DNA of 64,000 nucleotides from Anaerolineaceae bacterium (GTDB taxonomy: Bacteria > Chloroflexota > Anaerolineae > Aggregatilineales > Phototrophicaceae): positions 682,001-746,000 of the forward strand of contig JACKCH010000011.1 in assembly GCA_020634115.1 (NCBI GenBank), read 5' to 3'. Both the position numbers and the translations under genes were made by a program. The notes beneath the pieces are model-generated. The model saw only the letters and a list, made by a program, of their open reading frames with translations. It was not told where the DNA came from and made no database searches. The stretch's first letter is position 1; each line of letters opens with the position of its first letter. Positions 23,573 through 31,935 of this stretch are shown piece by piece.

Positions 23573-25540
23573 TTATGGCACGTAAAACTGATCGTTCATC
23601 CCCGCAATACAGGATGTATCCGGCTCGCTGTAGGGGTCAGCCAGGAACGCCAGACCGATAGATATGGGGCAGCTGCCGCCATCAATCACGCCATGCCCCA
23701 CCAGCGGGAAGTGAAAGTCAAAGCTATTGCTCAGCGTCTCAGCGGCCAGGTCAGCCCACCAGGGCGGAGTGGCTGTATCGTACTGCGCGGCCAACACCAG
23801 AGTCGGGATGTCGCTCACTACCGGCTCGTCCTCAATCGCGTCAGCGGTTCCGGCAGGCCACACATCGCAACTGTCAAACTCGCTCTGGCTGACGGCAAAA
23901 GTCGCCTGCCGCACAATATCGGGCATATCCACCGCTTCGGCGCGGGCGGACGCCTCATCCAGCGTCATGAACGGCATTTCCTCGTTGCACTGGACGCTCA
24001 TATTCATGCCTTCGCTGTCGTCGTCAATATCCGGCGGCTCCACGCTGCCAACCGCCCCGATGCTGCCGCCAAGCTGGACGAATCCGGTAGCAACCTGATC
24101 GGCTTCCTCGGCTGAAAGATCAAACATACCGCTGAGATAGTCGGCGATTCCCGCCGTGTCATTCTGCGCGGCCATATCCTGAATTTGCGCCAGTTCATCG
24201 GCGCTCAGTTCCACCGCCAGTTCCTGCGCCAGACTCGTGCCGTCTGTGCTGGTTCCTGCGCCGTTGGTCGCCAGATCCATGTAGGTGTCGTAGTCGCCGG
24301 ACGCGAACGCATCCAGCGAGGCGGGGATGGCACTCACCAGGGCGGTATCTTTTAACTGGTTAACCAGCGTGTTGATGACATCTTCGGGGTAAAGATCAAC
24401 CGTTTCCCCATCGGCGTTCGTCACCTGTGGCGGGTTATCGGCGATAGCGTCCAGCTGGTCATAAAAACGCGCTTCCAGGTCGGGGAAAGCCCCCGCGCAG
24501 TCCGGTTGGGCGGCGCAATCCGCGAACATCATGCTGATAAGCTGGTACGTATCGGTGGTGACGTTGTAATTCGTATCAATATTGGGGGGATACACGCTGT
24601 CAATCACCACCGCCCGGATTCCCTGAGGCTGGTCGCGCATGACGGTCAGCGCGAGGCGTGTGCCGTAGCTGATGCCATACAGGTTGATCTGGTCGTAGCC
24701 CAATGCCAGCCGCAGCGCCTCGACATCCGCCGCGTTTTCACGGCTGTTATAGGCGGTCAGGTCAACGCCTTCGGCAAGCAGCCGATCCCGGCAGGCCTCA
24801 ACCGCATCCGTTGAGTCGTCCGTGTCCATTTCCGGGCAGTTGAGCGACGGTTCGCTGAAACCCGTGCCGCGCTGGTCGAACACCACAATGTCGCGCTCTT
24901 CGCCATACGGTGAGTTGAACCAGCTATCCACCCCGGCCAATGCGCTGCCACCAGGACCACCTTCCAGGTAGAAGATCGGGTCGGGCAACGGGTTCCCGCT
25001 GCGGGCATCAATCACGGCGACGGCGAGTTGGATGGTTGCGCCGTTGTCCGTCTGCCGGTTTTCCGGGACGGTCAGCGTGCCGCACGTGACCCGCACGCCG
25101 GACGGGACTTCAAAGGGGCAATCCGTCTCTGCAAAGTCGCCCGCCTCAACCGTGCTGGCGGCCATGTTGGAAGTCGTCTGGTTGGTCGGCGTAGTTGCGC
25201 CGGACATCTCGCCCCCGCTGACGACGATCAGTTCGCCGGATGCCTCCGTAGCCGACTCGACACCGACGTAAATTACGCCGTCATCCTGGGCTACAAAGTC
25301 CGCTAACGAGTCGCCTTCGTACAGGTCTTCGGAGTCGGTGTAGACATAAAAGTACACGTCTTCGCCGCCCGTTACGGTGGCTTCCAGCGTGTCGCCTGCG
25401 GCCATATCGACTTCAACTTCAGCATAATACGAATCGTTATTGGAATCGTATTCAAAACTCAACGCATAGACATTGTCCTGCGCTGCGACTTGAATAACGC
25501 CAAGCAACACAAACACTATCGCTAACCACACTCGACGCAT
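23573..25540 (-). CDS. Secreted alpha/beta hydrolase with TAP-like C-terminus
   Basis: The product of about 655 residues has a signal peptide (MRRVWLAIVFVLLGVIQVAA), a beta-rich N-terminal module of about 110 residues resembling a pre-peptidase C-terminal-like domain, a Thr/Asn-rich spacer, and an alpha/beta hydrolase of the tripeptidyl/prolyl aminopeptidase type: GGPGGSA (oxyanion region, about 194-200), FDQRGTGFSEP, the nucleophile LYGISYGTR (Ser291) and the C-terminal LVGHGVI (His616). Cys pairs (PFEV...VTCGTLTVPE) are typical of secreted TAP relatives. It probably releases peptides or esters outside the cell. ATG 25540 has AGGAG upstream. A broken copy of its end lies at 22080-22196. Confidence 0.88.
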   Translation of the reverse strand: MRRVWLAIVFVLLGVIQVAAQDNVYALSFEYDSNNDSYYAEVEVDMAAGDTLEATVTGGEDVYFYVYTDSEDLYEGDSLADFVAQDDGVIYVGVESATEASGELIVVSGGEMSGATTPTNQTTSNMAASTVEAGDFAETDCPFEVPSGVRVTCGTLTVPENRQTDNGATIQLAVAVIDARSGNPLPDPIFYLEGGPGGSALAGVDSWFNSPYGEERDIVVFDQRGTGFSEPSLNCPEMDTDDSTDAVEACRDRLLAEGVDLTAYNSRENAADVEALRLALGYDQINLYGISYGTRLALTVMRDQPQGIRAVVIDSVYPPNIDTNYNVTTDTYQLISMMFADCAAQPDCAGAFPDLEARFYDQLDAIADNPPQVTNADGETVDLYPEDVINTLVNQLKDTALVSAIPASLDAFASGDYDTYMDLATNGAGTSTDGTSLAQELAVELSADELAQIQDMAAQNDTAGIADYLSGMFDLSAEEADQVATGFVQLGGSIGAVGSVEPPDIDDDSEGMNMSVQCNEEMPFMTLDEASARAEAVDMPDIVRQATFAVSQSEFDSCDVWPAGTADAIEDEPVVSDIPTLVLAAQYDTATPPWWADLAAETLSNSFDFHFPLVGHGVIDGGSCPISIGLAFLADPYSEPDTSCIAGMNDQFYVP

Positions 25541-25687
25541 CGTTATTATTCTCCTGTTGCTGAGACCAAGCGGTATGCTCATTATGGCAGGGTTTTGATA
25601 GCGGGCAAATTAGGGGGCATGATATTTCTGGCGTCCACTGGAAACGGTGTTCATCTCGCCGAGTGAACGCCAGTTGATGACAACGCT

Positions 25688-26653
25688 TTACGCTTCGCTC
25701 CGCACATGGATGTAGTCCAGTTTGGAGAGTTCCCGCACCTGCTGTTCGGCGTGGTAACTGCTGCGAACCAGCGGCCCGCTTTCTACCCACTTAAAGCCCA
25801 TTTCCTTGCCGATGACCTCGAAACGGTCAAATTCCTCCGGCAGATAGAAACGCGCCACCGGCAGGTGCTGCTTGCTTGGCTGTAAATACTGGCCGATGGT
25901 GAGGATGTCTACGCCCCGATCAGCCAGGTCTTGCATCACGGCAGTCACTTCATCGAAGGTTTCGCCCAGGCCAACCATGATTCCGCTTTTTGTGAGTACG
26001 AGCGGATCCATCTGCTTGGCGTTGGCGAGGGTCGTCATCGCCCATTCGTAATGATCCTGCGGCTGCACCATCTTGAACAGCCGGGGGACGGTTTCCACAT
26101 TATGGTTCAGGATTTCCGGCTGGGCGTCCATCACGATTTTCAGCGCGTCGCGGTTGCCCTTGAAATCGGGGATCAGCACTTCGATGCTGCAACCGGGCTG
26201 AAGCTGGCGAATCCGGCGAATCACCATCGCAAAGATCGGCGCACCGCCATCGGCGCGTTCGTCGCGGTTGACACTGGTAATCACGACATGGCGCAGTCCC
26301 ATCGCCCGCACCGCCTCGGCCACCCGATTTGGCTCAGCCCAATCCAACGGGGAAGGCCGCCCAGTCTTGATGTCACAAAAGACGCAGGAACGGGTGCAGA
26401 TGTCGCCCATCATCAGGAAGGTGGCCGTGCCACTGCCCCAGCATTCCCCAATATTGGGACACAGGGCTTCTTCGCAGACGGTGTGCAGTGTCTTGCTGCG
26501 CATCAACCCCTGAACATGCTCGAAGGTTTCGCCACCAGGCGCACGCACCTTAATCCAGGGCGGACGGCGGCGGGGGTGTTTCGGGTCGGGCTGCCATCCA
26601 TCCGAGTTTGCATCCACCTGTGGGATCGCATCCGGTTCAATGATATTGGTCAC
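25688..26653 (-). CDS. lipA: Lipoyl synthase
   Basis: LipA is a radical-SAM enzyme that inserts two sulfurs into protein-bound octanoyl groups to make lipoyl cofactor. The 321-residue product has the auxiliary cluster Cys60, Cys65, Cys71 (CEEALCPNIGEC), the radical-SAM Cys86, Cys90, Cys93 (CTRSCVFC), and the C-terminal RSSYHA motif whose Ser ligates the auxiliary cluster. SVNRDERADGGAPIFA and HNVETVPRLF are further family marks. No lipB or lipoylated complex gene is adjacent. It stands alone on the minus strand, about 80 bases after the secreted peptidase gene. Confidence 0.96.
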   Translation of the reverse strand: MTNIIEPDAIPQVDANSDGWQPDPKHPRRRPPWIKVRAPGGETFEHVQGLMRSKTLHTVCEEALCPNIGECWGSGTATFLMMGDICTRSCVFCDIKTGRPSPLDWAEPNRVAEAVRAMGLRHVVITSVNRDERADGGAPIFAMVIRRIRQLQPGCSIEVLIPDFKGNRDALKIVMDAQPEILNHNVETVPRLFKMVQPQDHYEWAMTTLANAKQMDPLVLTKSGIMVGLGETFDEVTAVMQDLADRGVDILTIGQYLQPSKQHLPVARFYLPEEFDRFEVIGKEMGFKWVESGPLVRSSYHAEQQVRELSKLDYIHVRSEA

Positions 26654-26734
26654 GATTAAACTCCTTCATTCAACCAACTCAGTATACCTGTTTTGGTCAC
26701 GAGTGGTGATGTCCAATTCAGGCCTGACCAGTTT

Positions 26735-28618
26735 TCACTCCACACGCAGGGTGTAGGACATCGGCACGGTGGTCTGTTCGGCGAGAGGCGAAATTGCGAT
26801 AATCACCTGGTCGGCTTCCGCGTCCAGGGGCAGAGTCCATGTCCCGCTGCCCTGCGTCAGCCAGCGCGTTACAGTGACACCCTGCCCGATGCGCTGCACT
26901 GCCTGCACCCAGGCATATTGTGGTAAAACATTATCAATCCACACCCAACCGGAAGCCTGCCAGCCGCTATCCGCCGTCTCGAAATCATCAAAATAGCCGA
27001 TTTCCGAAATCTGCACATCGTCCAGCGCCAGGCCGGGCTGGGTAATCGCATCATCGGTAATCACCGCGAACCGCACCAGAATCTCATGCCCGGCATAGGC
27101 ATCCAGCACGACGCTTTCAGTAATCCAGCCGCCGCTATCCCCGGTATACGCTGGCCCATAGGCGGCGTTGTTCGTATCGCCGGTGATGGTGTGGCTCGTC
27201 GGCAGAATATCCCACGTCGCGCCGTCATCCGCGCTCACCATGAGGTAGGCGTAATCCCAATCGCTTTCGAGGGCATACCACGCTTGATAGCGCAGAGTGG
27301 CTTTCCCCACCTCCCGTAGGTCGAAGGCACGGGTGAGCGTCGTCTCACTGAAATCCGCCCGATTGCTGTACCACATAGCGCGGCCACTATAGGGCGCGGT
27401 GGGCAGCAGCGTCACCGTTTCCGGCGCTTCCAGCATGATCGTCATCTGGCGCGAATCGGGGAGCTTGTTGAATACGTAATAATCGGTAGCATACTGGTTC
27501 ACCTGCCCCGCCCACATGAACGGATAGGCTGTCGCGGTCACTTCGGGCGTGATGTGGATGAAGCGGCTGGTCGGGAGCAGGTCATAGCCATACTCTCCGT
27601 CCGCCAGTGTCGTGTCCATCAGGAAATTCGCCAGCACCCAATCGGCAAACAGGGTGTTGACATCCGTACTGCGCCGCCGCAGCACCGCGTCCACCGCCGC
27701 TAACCCGCGTTGGGAGTCTGCACTCAGTTCGTGCAGCGCATCCAGGCCGAAACGCTCATACAGATACGTCGTGAACAGCAGCGCCGCGCCATAGTTCGCC
27801 CGGCGGCCTGCGGGGTCTTCCGCCCAGGTATTGAGCTGCGTCCCCGGCGCGACCAGAAATTGCTGCGCGACATCCGCCTCGCCATACAGGTAAAGCTGCG
27901 TGAAGGTGGAAAATCCTTCATTCAACCAGTAGTCTTTGGCCTGCATGTTATCCCGAATCATGTGTTGAAACTCGTGAGCGATGATGCTGTGGATAAAGAC
28001 CGTATTCAGGCCGACAGTTCCCAGCGTATCCAGGTTGAAGACGAACATTTCGTGTTCGTTGCTATCCGGCATCACCGCCGTAGGATAAGCGTTGTTGCTC
28101 GAATAGTACGCCCCGACCCCCGGCCCGACGCCATAGGCGAACAGCGCGTACAGGTGGGTATCGCCATCAATGCCGGGTGTAGCTTCACTGCCCCACAGAT
28201 CGCGCACTGGTTCGTAAATCTCACTTTCAAAAGAAGCCGCCAGTCCTGCCAGATCACCCTCATTGATGTCGGCGCGGTCATCCACCCAGATATACAGGTG
28301 GTCACTCACCACCCGCAGCGTCGCCGTGACGGAAAAAATCTCGTTGGAGGCCGAGCCGATCACCTGGAATACCCCCTGCTCTCCGACGGTGTGGAGTGGC
28401 GCGGTCAGCGGGGGCGGCGGGATTTCCCCCACACCCCGGAAACGCTGCGCCAGGCTGACGCGATCCAGGCGTGTAATCACGGCCTGTTCCAGTGCGGTCT
28501 GGGTGGGATAGGTGGCAGGGGCGCTCTCCTGGGCGGCAGCCGCGCCGGAAAGCAGCAGCGCGACGACCAGCAGAATCACCAGTAAACGACGGGTTTTAAT
28601 TGGCTTATCAGTCAGCAT
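26735..28618 (-). CDS. Secreted zinc metallopeptidase, immune-inhibitor-A/M6-like
   Basis: The product of about 627 residues has a signal peptide (RRLLVILLVVALLLSGAAAA), a long propeptide-like N-terminal region and the zinc site SIIAHEFQHMI (His215, Glu216, His219) with the likely third ligand in WLNEGFSTF (Glu234). The Ala-x-Ser-rich C-terminal part includes WYALESDWDYAYLMVSADDG and GWITESVVLDAYAGHEILVRF, a beta-sandwich very like the MAM/ImmA domain of M6 peptidases such as immune inhibitor A. It is an exported protease. ATG 28618 is the best fit for the signal peptide; frames from 28684 or 28627 add a cytoplasmic-looking extension. Confidence 0.82.
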   Translation of the reverse strand: MLTDKPIKTRRLLVILLVVALLLSGAAAAQESAPATYPTQTALEQAVITRLDRVSLAQRFRGVGEIPPPPLTAPLHTVGEQGVFQVIGSASNEIFSVTATLRVVSDHLYIWVDDRADINEGDLAGLAASFESEIYEPVRDLWGSEATPGIDGDTHLYALFAYGVGPGVGAYYSSNNAYPTAVMPDSNEHEMFVFNLDTLGTVGLNTVFIHSIIAHEFQHMIRDNMQAKDYWLNEGFSTFTQLYLYGEADVAQQFLVAPGTQLNTWAEDPAGRRANYGAALLFTTYLYERFGLDALHELSADSQRGLAAVDAVLRRRSTDVNTLFADWVLANFLMDTTLADGEYGYDLLPTSRFIHITPEVTATAYPFMWAGQVNQYATDYYVFNKLPDSRQMTIMLEAPETVTLLPTAPYSGRAMWYSNRADFSETTLTRAFDLREVGKATLRYQAWYALESDWDYAYLMVSADDGATWDILPTSHTITGDTNNAAYGPAYTGDSGGWITESVVLDAYAGHEILVRFAVITDDAITQPGLALDDVQISEIGYFDDFETADSGWQASGWVWIDNVLPQYAWVQAVQRIGQGVTVTRWLTQGSGTWTLPLDAEADQVIIAISPLAEQTTVPMSYTLRVE

Positions 28619-28747
28619 CGCATCCATTCTCAATCTACATACAATACACACATCACCGGTAAAAAGTGGCTGCATCCCTAGCATGTCAATTTGTTGGGAG
28701 GCGCTGGAAGTACCTTCAGGGAGTATGCGATCCTAGGAAAAATTAAC

Positions 28748-30562
28748 TCACTTACACTTCATCTCCCTTATGGCTTGTCTGGCTTGCTCTTTCTTTTCCC
28801 CATTTGGTGCAGTTCGGACATACATTGTGAAGTATTCGCACGCCTGTTCAACTCGCCCAATTCCACGAAAACTCAATCCATACCAGAATATTTCATCGGG
28901 AGTCATTATTTTCTGCCGTTGTATTGCAGCATCTAAGTCAGACTCAATATCCGCAATGTCAATATCTCTAAGTTGTTTTAGATAGAGGTATAGCCGAGCT
29001 TTTGAACGATTCAAATATGCCGGATGTTCATTTGTGCCGTGGTCAATTGTAACCGTGCAATCCGTGATAGCTTCGTCATATTGTCCAAGCTCAATATGCG
29101 CCGAGGCTCGGTTCAAATAAGCGTAAGGATGATTTGGGGACGCTTCAATTACTCGAGTAAAGTGCTTGATAGCTTCATCTAGCTTACCCATTTTGAGAAA
29201 TAGTATGCCGAGGTTATGTATAGCGTCAATATAGATACCATTCTTGACTTTATCCGCCTTAATATAGTAATCAATCGCTTTTTCCGTATCGCCTCGTTCT
29301 GAATATGACACAGCAATATTAAAATACAAAGATGCCGCACTGTCCGATATGGTATCAATTAGGCGTTCAGCAATGCTAAAATCTGACTGAGCTAGTCGGT
29401 AATTTCCCAAGTGTCCATGGTTTACTGCCCGGTTCATGTAAGGTAAAGCGACCTGCGTCCCAAGAGCATTATCCACCTCTATTGCTAATGAATAGGCCTC
29501 AACAGCTTTATGATATTGCCCGATTGCCCAATGTGCATAACCCATGTTCGAGTATGCAAAACGCAAGACCATTCTGGCACTATCGCTTAAAGGACTGCTT
29601 TTCTGCAAAATCTGATCAATAGTTGTGATTAACTTAATAACATCCTTATAACGACGATTCGCGCTGAGTGTATCACTTACTGTAACTAATGCCCCACATG
29701 CTAGAAACGAAGGCATATTTTGATTCATCTCAATGAAGAATTCTGGGGCATTGGGGTTGAGCAGTTCTTGTTGAGTGACAAACAAGCCATCGACATGCAC
29801 ACGACGCAAATGTGAGATCACAACCCCGGATGTAGTATCTCGCCCCCAAATCACTAGACTAGCATTGAATTTGACAAGCAGGGCTAACGCAACCCCATCT
29901 TCTTCATCGCCAAGAATATGTGATAGGGACTCAACACGAACACGTTTTATTCCAGCCTTACTTAGTATCTGCTTGATCTGTTCTGACAGCACTATCGCCG
30001 CATCGTTAGTCTGTTGTCCACGAAATGTGGCGACGAGTACAAGTAGTTCATCTTCATTTGCACGGGCGATTGATATTTCTTCGGGTTGTTGATATTTAGA
30101 TTCCCTAATTTCTGCAAGAATCCTATCCGTTGATATGCGAATAGTTTGATTAATCTCGTTTTTGTTGAGTTCGAGGCATGTACCAATGACCTTAGTGTGA
30201 TTCTCAAGTTGTTTCGAAAGTTGTTTAAGGCGCTCGAATGATGCCTGATCGAGAGTCTTTACTTGTCGTTCGAACTCTTTGAACAATCTGACAAATTTCT
30301 GATCATCGTTTTCTCCATCTTCATTTCCTTTCCAAAGCATTTCAAGTAAAGGGCCACCAACCGTGTCCCAGAATCCCCCGGCAAAAAGACCAATAACTGC
30401 TGGGAGCATCCCTGAACTTCCGGTTGTTGTTGACAGTTCGGCTAAAGTGGAAAGAATGATAATGGAATAGCCAATAGTTGCTGTTGCGGTATATCCAGTA
30501 GTTTGAATACGATGAATTAAATTTGAGACTATTTTATTTGTGCTGTTATCTTGATTACTCAT
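28748..30562 (-). CDS. Membrane-anchored TPR protein with FlgO/TolB-like sensor segment
   Basis: The 604-residue product has one or two N-terminal hydrophobic segments (about residues 28-70), a coiled region, a middle domain (about 165-280) whose GVALALLVKFNASLVIWGRDT stretch resembles the FlgO/TolB-N-like module found ahead of TPRs in large regulatory proteins of Chloroflexota and cyanobacteria, and about seven tetratricopeptide repeats (about 320-600, e.g. NMGYAHWAIGQYHKAVEAYS, AYLNRASAHIELGQYDEAI). AAGGAG lies 7 bases before ATG 30562. The gene is much more AT-rich than its neighbours, which suggests transfer. It is divergent from arsR. No enzymatic residues are visible; it is probably a scaffold. 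Confidence 0.7.
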   Translation of the reverse strand: MSNQDNSTNKIVSNLIHRIQTTGYTATATIGYSIIILSTLAELSTTTGSSGMLPAVIGLFAGGFWDTVGGPLLEMLWKGNEDGENDDQKFVRLFKEFERQVKTLDQASFERLKQLSKQLENHTKVIGTCLELNKNEINQTIRISTDRILAEIRESKYQQPEEISIARANEDELLVLVATFRGQQTNDAAIVLSEQIKQILSKAGIKRVRVESLSHILGDEEDGVALALLVKFNASLVIWGRDTTSGVVISHLRRVHVDGLFVTQQELLNPNAPEFFIEMNQNMPSFLACGALVTVSDTLSANRRYKDVIKLITTIDQILQKSSPLSDSARMVLRFAYSNMGYAHWAIGQYHKAVEAYSLAIEVDNALGTQVALPYMNRAVNHGHLGNYRLAQSDFSIAERLIDTISDSAASLYFNIAVSYSERGDTEKAIDYYIKADKVKNGIYIDAIHNLGILFLKMGKLDEAIKHFTRVIEASPNHPYAYLNRASAHIELGQYDEAITDCTVTIDHGTNEHPAYLNRSKARLYLYLKQLRDIDIADIESDLDAAIQRQKIMTPDEIFWYGLSFRGIGRVEQACEYFTMYVRTAPNGEKKEQARQAIREMKCK

Positions 30563-30654
30563 AGACTATCTCCTTGTACTTTAAATTACTCGATTTTATC
30601 TCGCCCGCAAAGAAATCAATGGTCTACAGGCAAAAAAAATACACCCCAAACACC

Positions 30655-30682
30655 TTGACATATTGACATATATCAATATAAT
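30655..30682 (+). promoter_or_regulatory. arsR promoter
   Basis: TTGACA (30655-30660) and TATAAT (30677-30682), both perfect matches to consensus, are 16 bases apart. A start about 7 bases downstream would fall at or next to ATG 30690, so the arsR message may be leaderless or nearly so. Confidence 0.8.
30660..30679. promoter_or_regulatory. Probable ArsR operator
   Basis: ATATTGA-CATATA-TCAATAT is a perfect inverted repeat with 7-bp arms that covers the spacer between the -35 and -10 boxes. ArsR-family repressors bind imperfect palindromes of this length over their own promoters and release them when arsenite binds. Confidence 0.7.
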
Positions 30683-30689
30683 GAGAATC

Positions 30690-31016
30690 ATGATGGACGA
30701 TACGGTACTCTTTGCGAAGGCGATGGCCGACGATACGCGCCAGGAGATCATGAGCCACCTGTGCTGTGCGTGGCTCAATGTCAATGACCTGGTGGATAAG
30801 CTGGGCGGCAAGGTGAAGCAGCCTACGGTCAGCCATCACCTCAAAATTCTGGAAGAAGCCGGGCTGGTGGACGTGCGCCAGGAAGGTAAATTCCGTTACT
30901 ACGCGCTCAACCAGGAGCGCGTGACGGTTTGCTGCGGCATGTTGATGCGGACTTTTGCGCCGGAATCATCGCACACGCTCGTACCGATCAGCGAGATACC
31001 CGTGAAGAAGGATTAA
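30690..31016 (+). CDS. arsR: ArsR-family metalloregulatory repressor
   Basis: The product of about 108 residues is a winged-helix repressor: ADDTRQEIMSHLC, the recognition helix QPTVSHHLKILEEAGLVDVR and the wing RQEGKFRYYAL. Two Cys-Cys pairs (CC at 25-26 and CC at 81-82) could bind trivalent arsenic, though the classic ELCVCDL site is absent. It is 56 bases ahead of arsM and probably controls both genes through the operator at 30660. ATG 30690 is preferred because it lies just past the promoter; ATG 30693 is equally possible. An upstream in-frame start at 30663 would lie inside the promoter. Confidence 0.9.
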   Translation: MMDDTVLFAKAMADDTRQEIMSHLCCAWLNVNDLVDKLGGKVKQPTVSHHLKILEEAGLVDVRQEGKFRYYALNQERVTVCCGMLMRTFAPESSHTLVPISEIPVKKD

Positions 31017-31072
31017 CCCTTCTCTTTTTTTCGACCATCGTATCGAAGATTATCAATATGGAGGATTGAAAC

Positions 31073-31831
31073 ATGGCTCAGAACGATATTCACAGCGCGG
31101 TTCAGGAACGGTACGGTGCGATTGCCGAGAATACATCATCCTGCTGCGGCCCGGCGACAGACTGCGGCTGCGATACACCCTCGGCGACGCTGTATGACAA
31201 CGCCTTGTTGGAAGGGCTGCCGGTAGACGTAACCAACCTCTCGTTAGGCTGTGGCGACCCGGTGAGCATCGCCAGCCTGAACCCCGGCGAAACCGTGCTT
31301 GACCTGGGCAGTGGCGGCGGGATTGACTGTTTCCTGGCCGCGCGTCAGGTGGGCGAAACCGGCTATGTGATTGGTGTGGACATGACTCCGGCGATGCTGA
31401 TGAAGGCCAACGCCAACAAGGTACAGATGGGTGTCCATAACGTGGAATTCCGCCGGGGACAGATTGAAGCCCTGCCAGTGACGGATAACAGTGTGGACGT
31501 GGTGATGTCGAACTGCGTCATCAACCTGTCACCGGATAAAACCGCCGTATTCGGGGAGGCCTTCCGCGTCCTCAAACCGGGCGGGCGGGTTTCGATCAGC
31601 GACATCGTGACCGAAGGCGAATTCAGCGACGCGCTCAAAGCCGACATGGCAAAATGGTCAGAATGCGTGACCGGCGCGATTGACGTGGCCGACTACACCG
31701 CGCGGATGCAGGCCGCCGGATTTGTGGATATTCAGGTGGTGAGCAAGGTGAATGCGGAAGGTATCGTGCCGCGCCAGGATGGAATGCCCAGCATTTTCAG
31801 CGCCCGCATCACGGCGTACAAACCGGCCTGA
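31073..31831 (+). CDS. arsM: Arsenite S-adenosylmethionine methyltransferase
   Basis: ArsM methylates arsenite with SAM, producing methylated and finally volatile arsenicals. The 252-residue product has the SAM loop VLDLGSGGGIDCFLAA, the ArsM-specific SLGCGDP (Cys60), SNCVINLSPDK (Cys148) and WSECVTGA (Cys198). The spacing of the last two Cys equals that between Cys174 and Cys224 of the algal enzyme. The N-terminus adds a Cys-rich CCGPATDCGC segment, which may bind metal. GGAGG lies ahead of ATG 31073. It follows arsR in one operon; no efflux pump or reductase is linked. Confidence 0.95.
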   Translation: MAQNDIHSAVQERYGAIAENTSSCCGPATDCGCDTPSATLYDNALLEGLPVDVTNLSLGCGDPVSIASLNPGETVLDLGSGGGIDCFLAARQVGETGYVIGVDMTPAMLMKANANKVQMGVHNVEFRRGQIEALPVTDNSVDVVMSNCVINLSPDKTAVFGEAFRVLKPGGRVSISDIVTEGEFSDALKADMAKWSECVTGAIDVADYTARMQAAGFVDIQVVSKVNAEGIVPRQDGMPSIFSARITAYKPA

Positions 31832-31860
31832 GGCAGAGACAACCGCGATAAGGGAAATAT

Positions 31861-31888
31861 GTAGGGGCGCACGGCGGTGCGCCCCTAC
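31861..31888. repeat. Perfect GTAGGGGCGCAC palindrome
   Basis: The 12-bp arms GTAGGGGCGCAC and GTGCGCCCCTAC are perfect inverted copies with a 4-nt GGCG centre. It is the best-conserved member of the GTAGGG family. It lies between convergent arsM and serA and could end transcription from both sides, although it lacks a T-run. Confidence 0.75.
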
Positions 31889-31935
31889 GAAAGAATCACC
31901 GTGCTAATGGGATTTTACAAATTGGCTCGGAATGC

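Noticed and set aside
27710..28585. Plus-strand open frame of about 290 codons opposite the M6-like peptidase
   Set aside because: The minus strand has a signal peptide and zinc motif; the plus frame has none and low similarity to anything recognisable.
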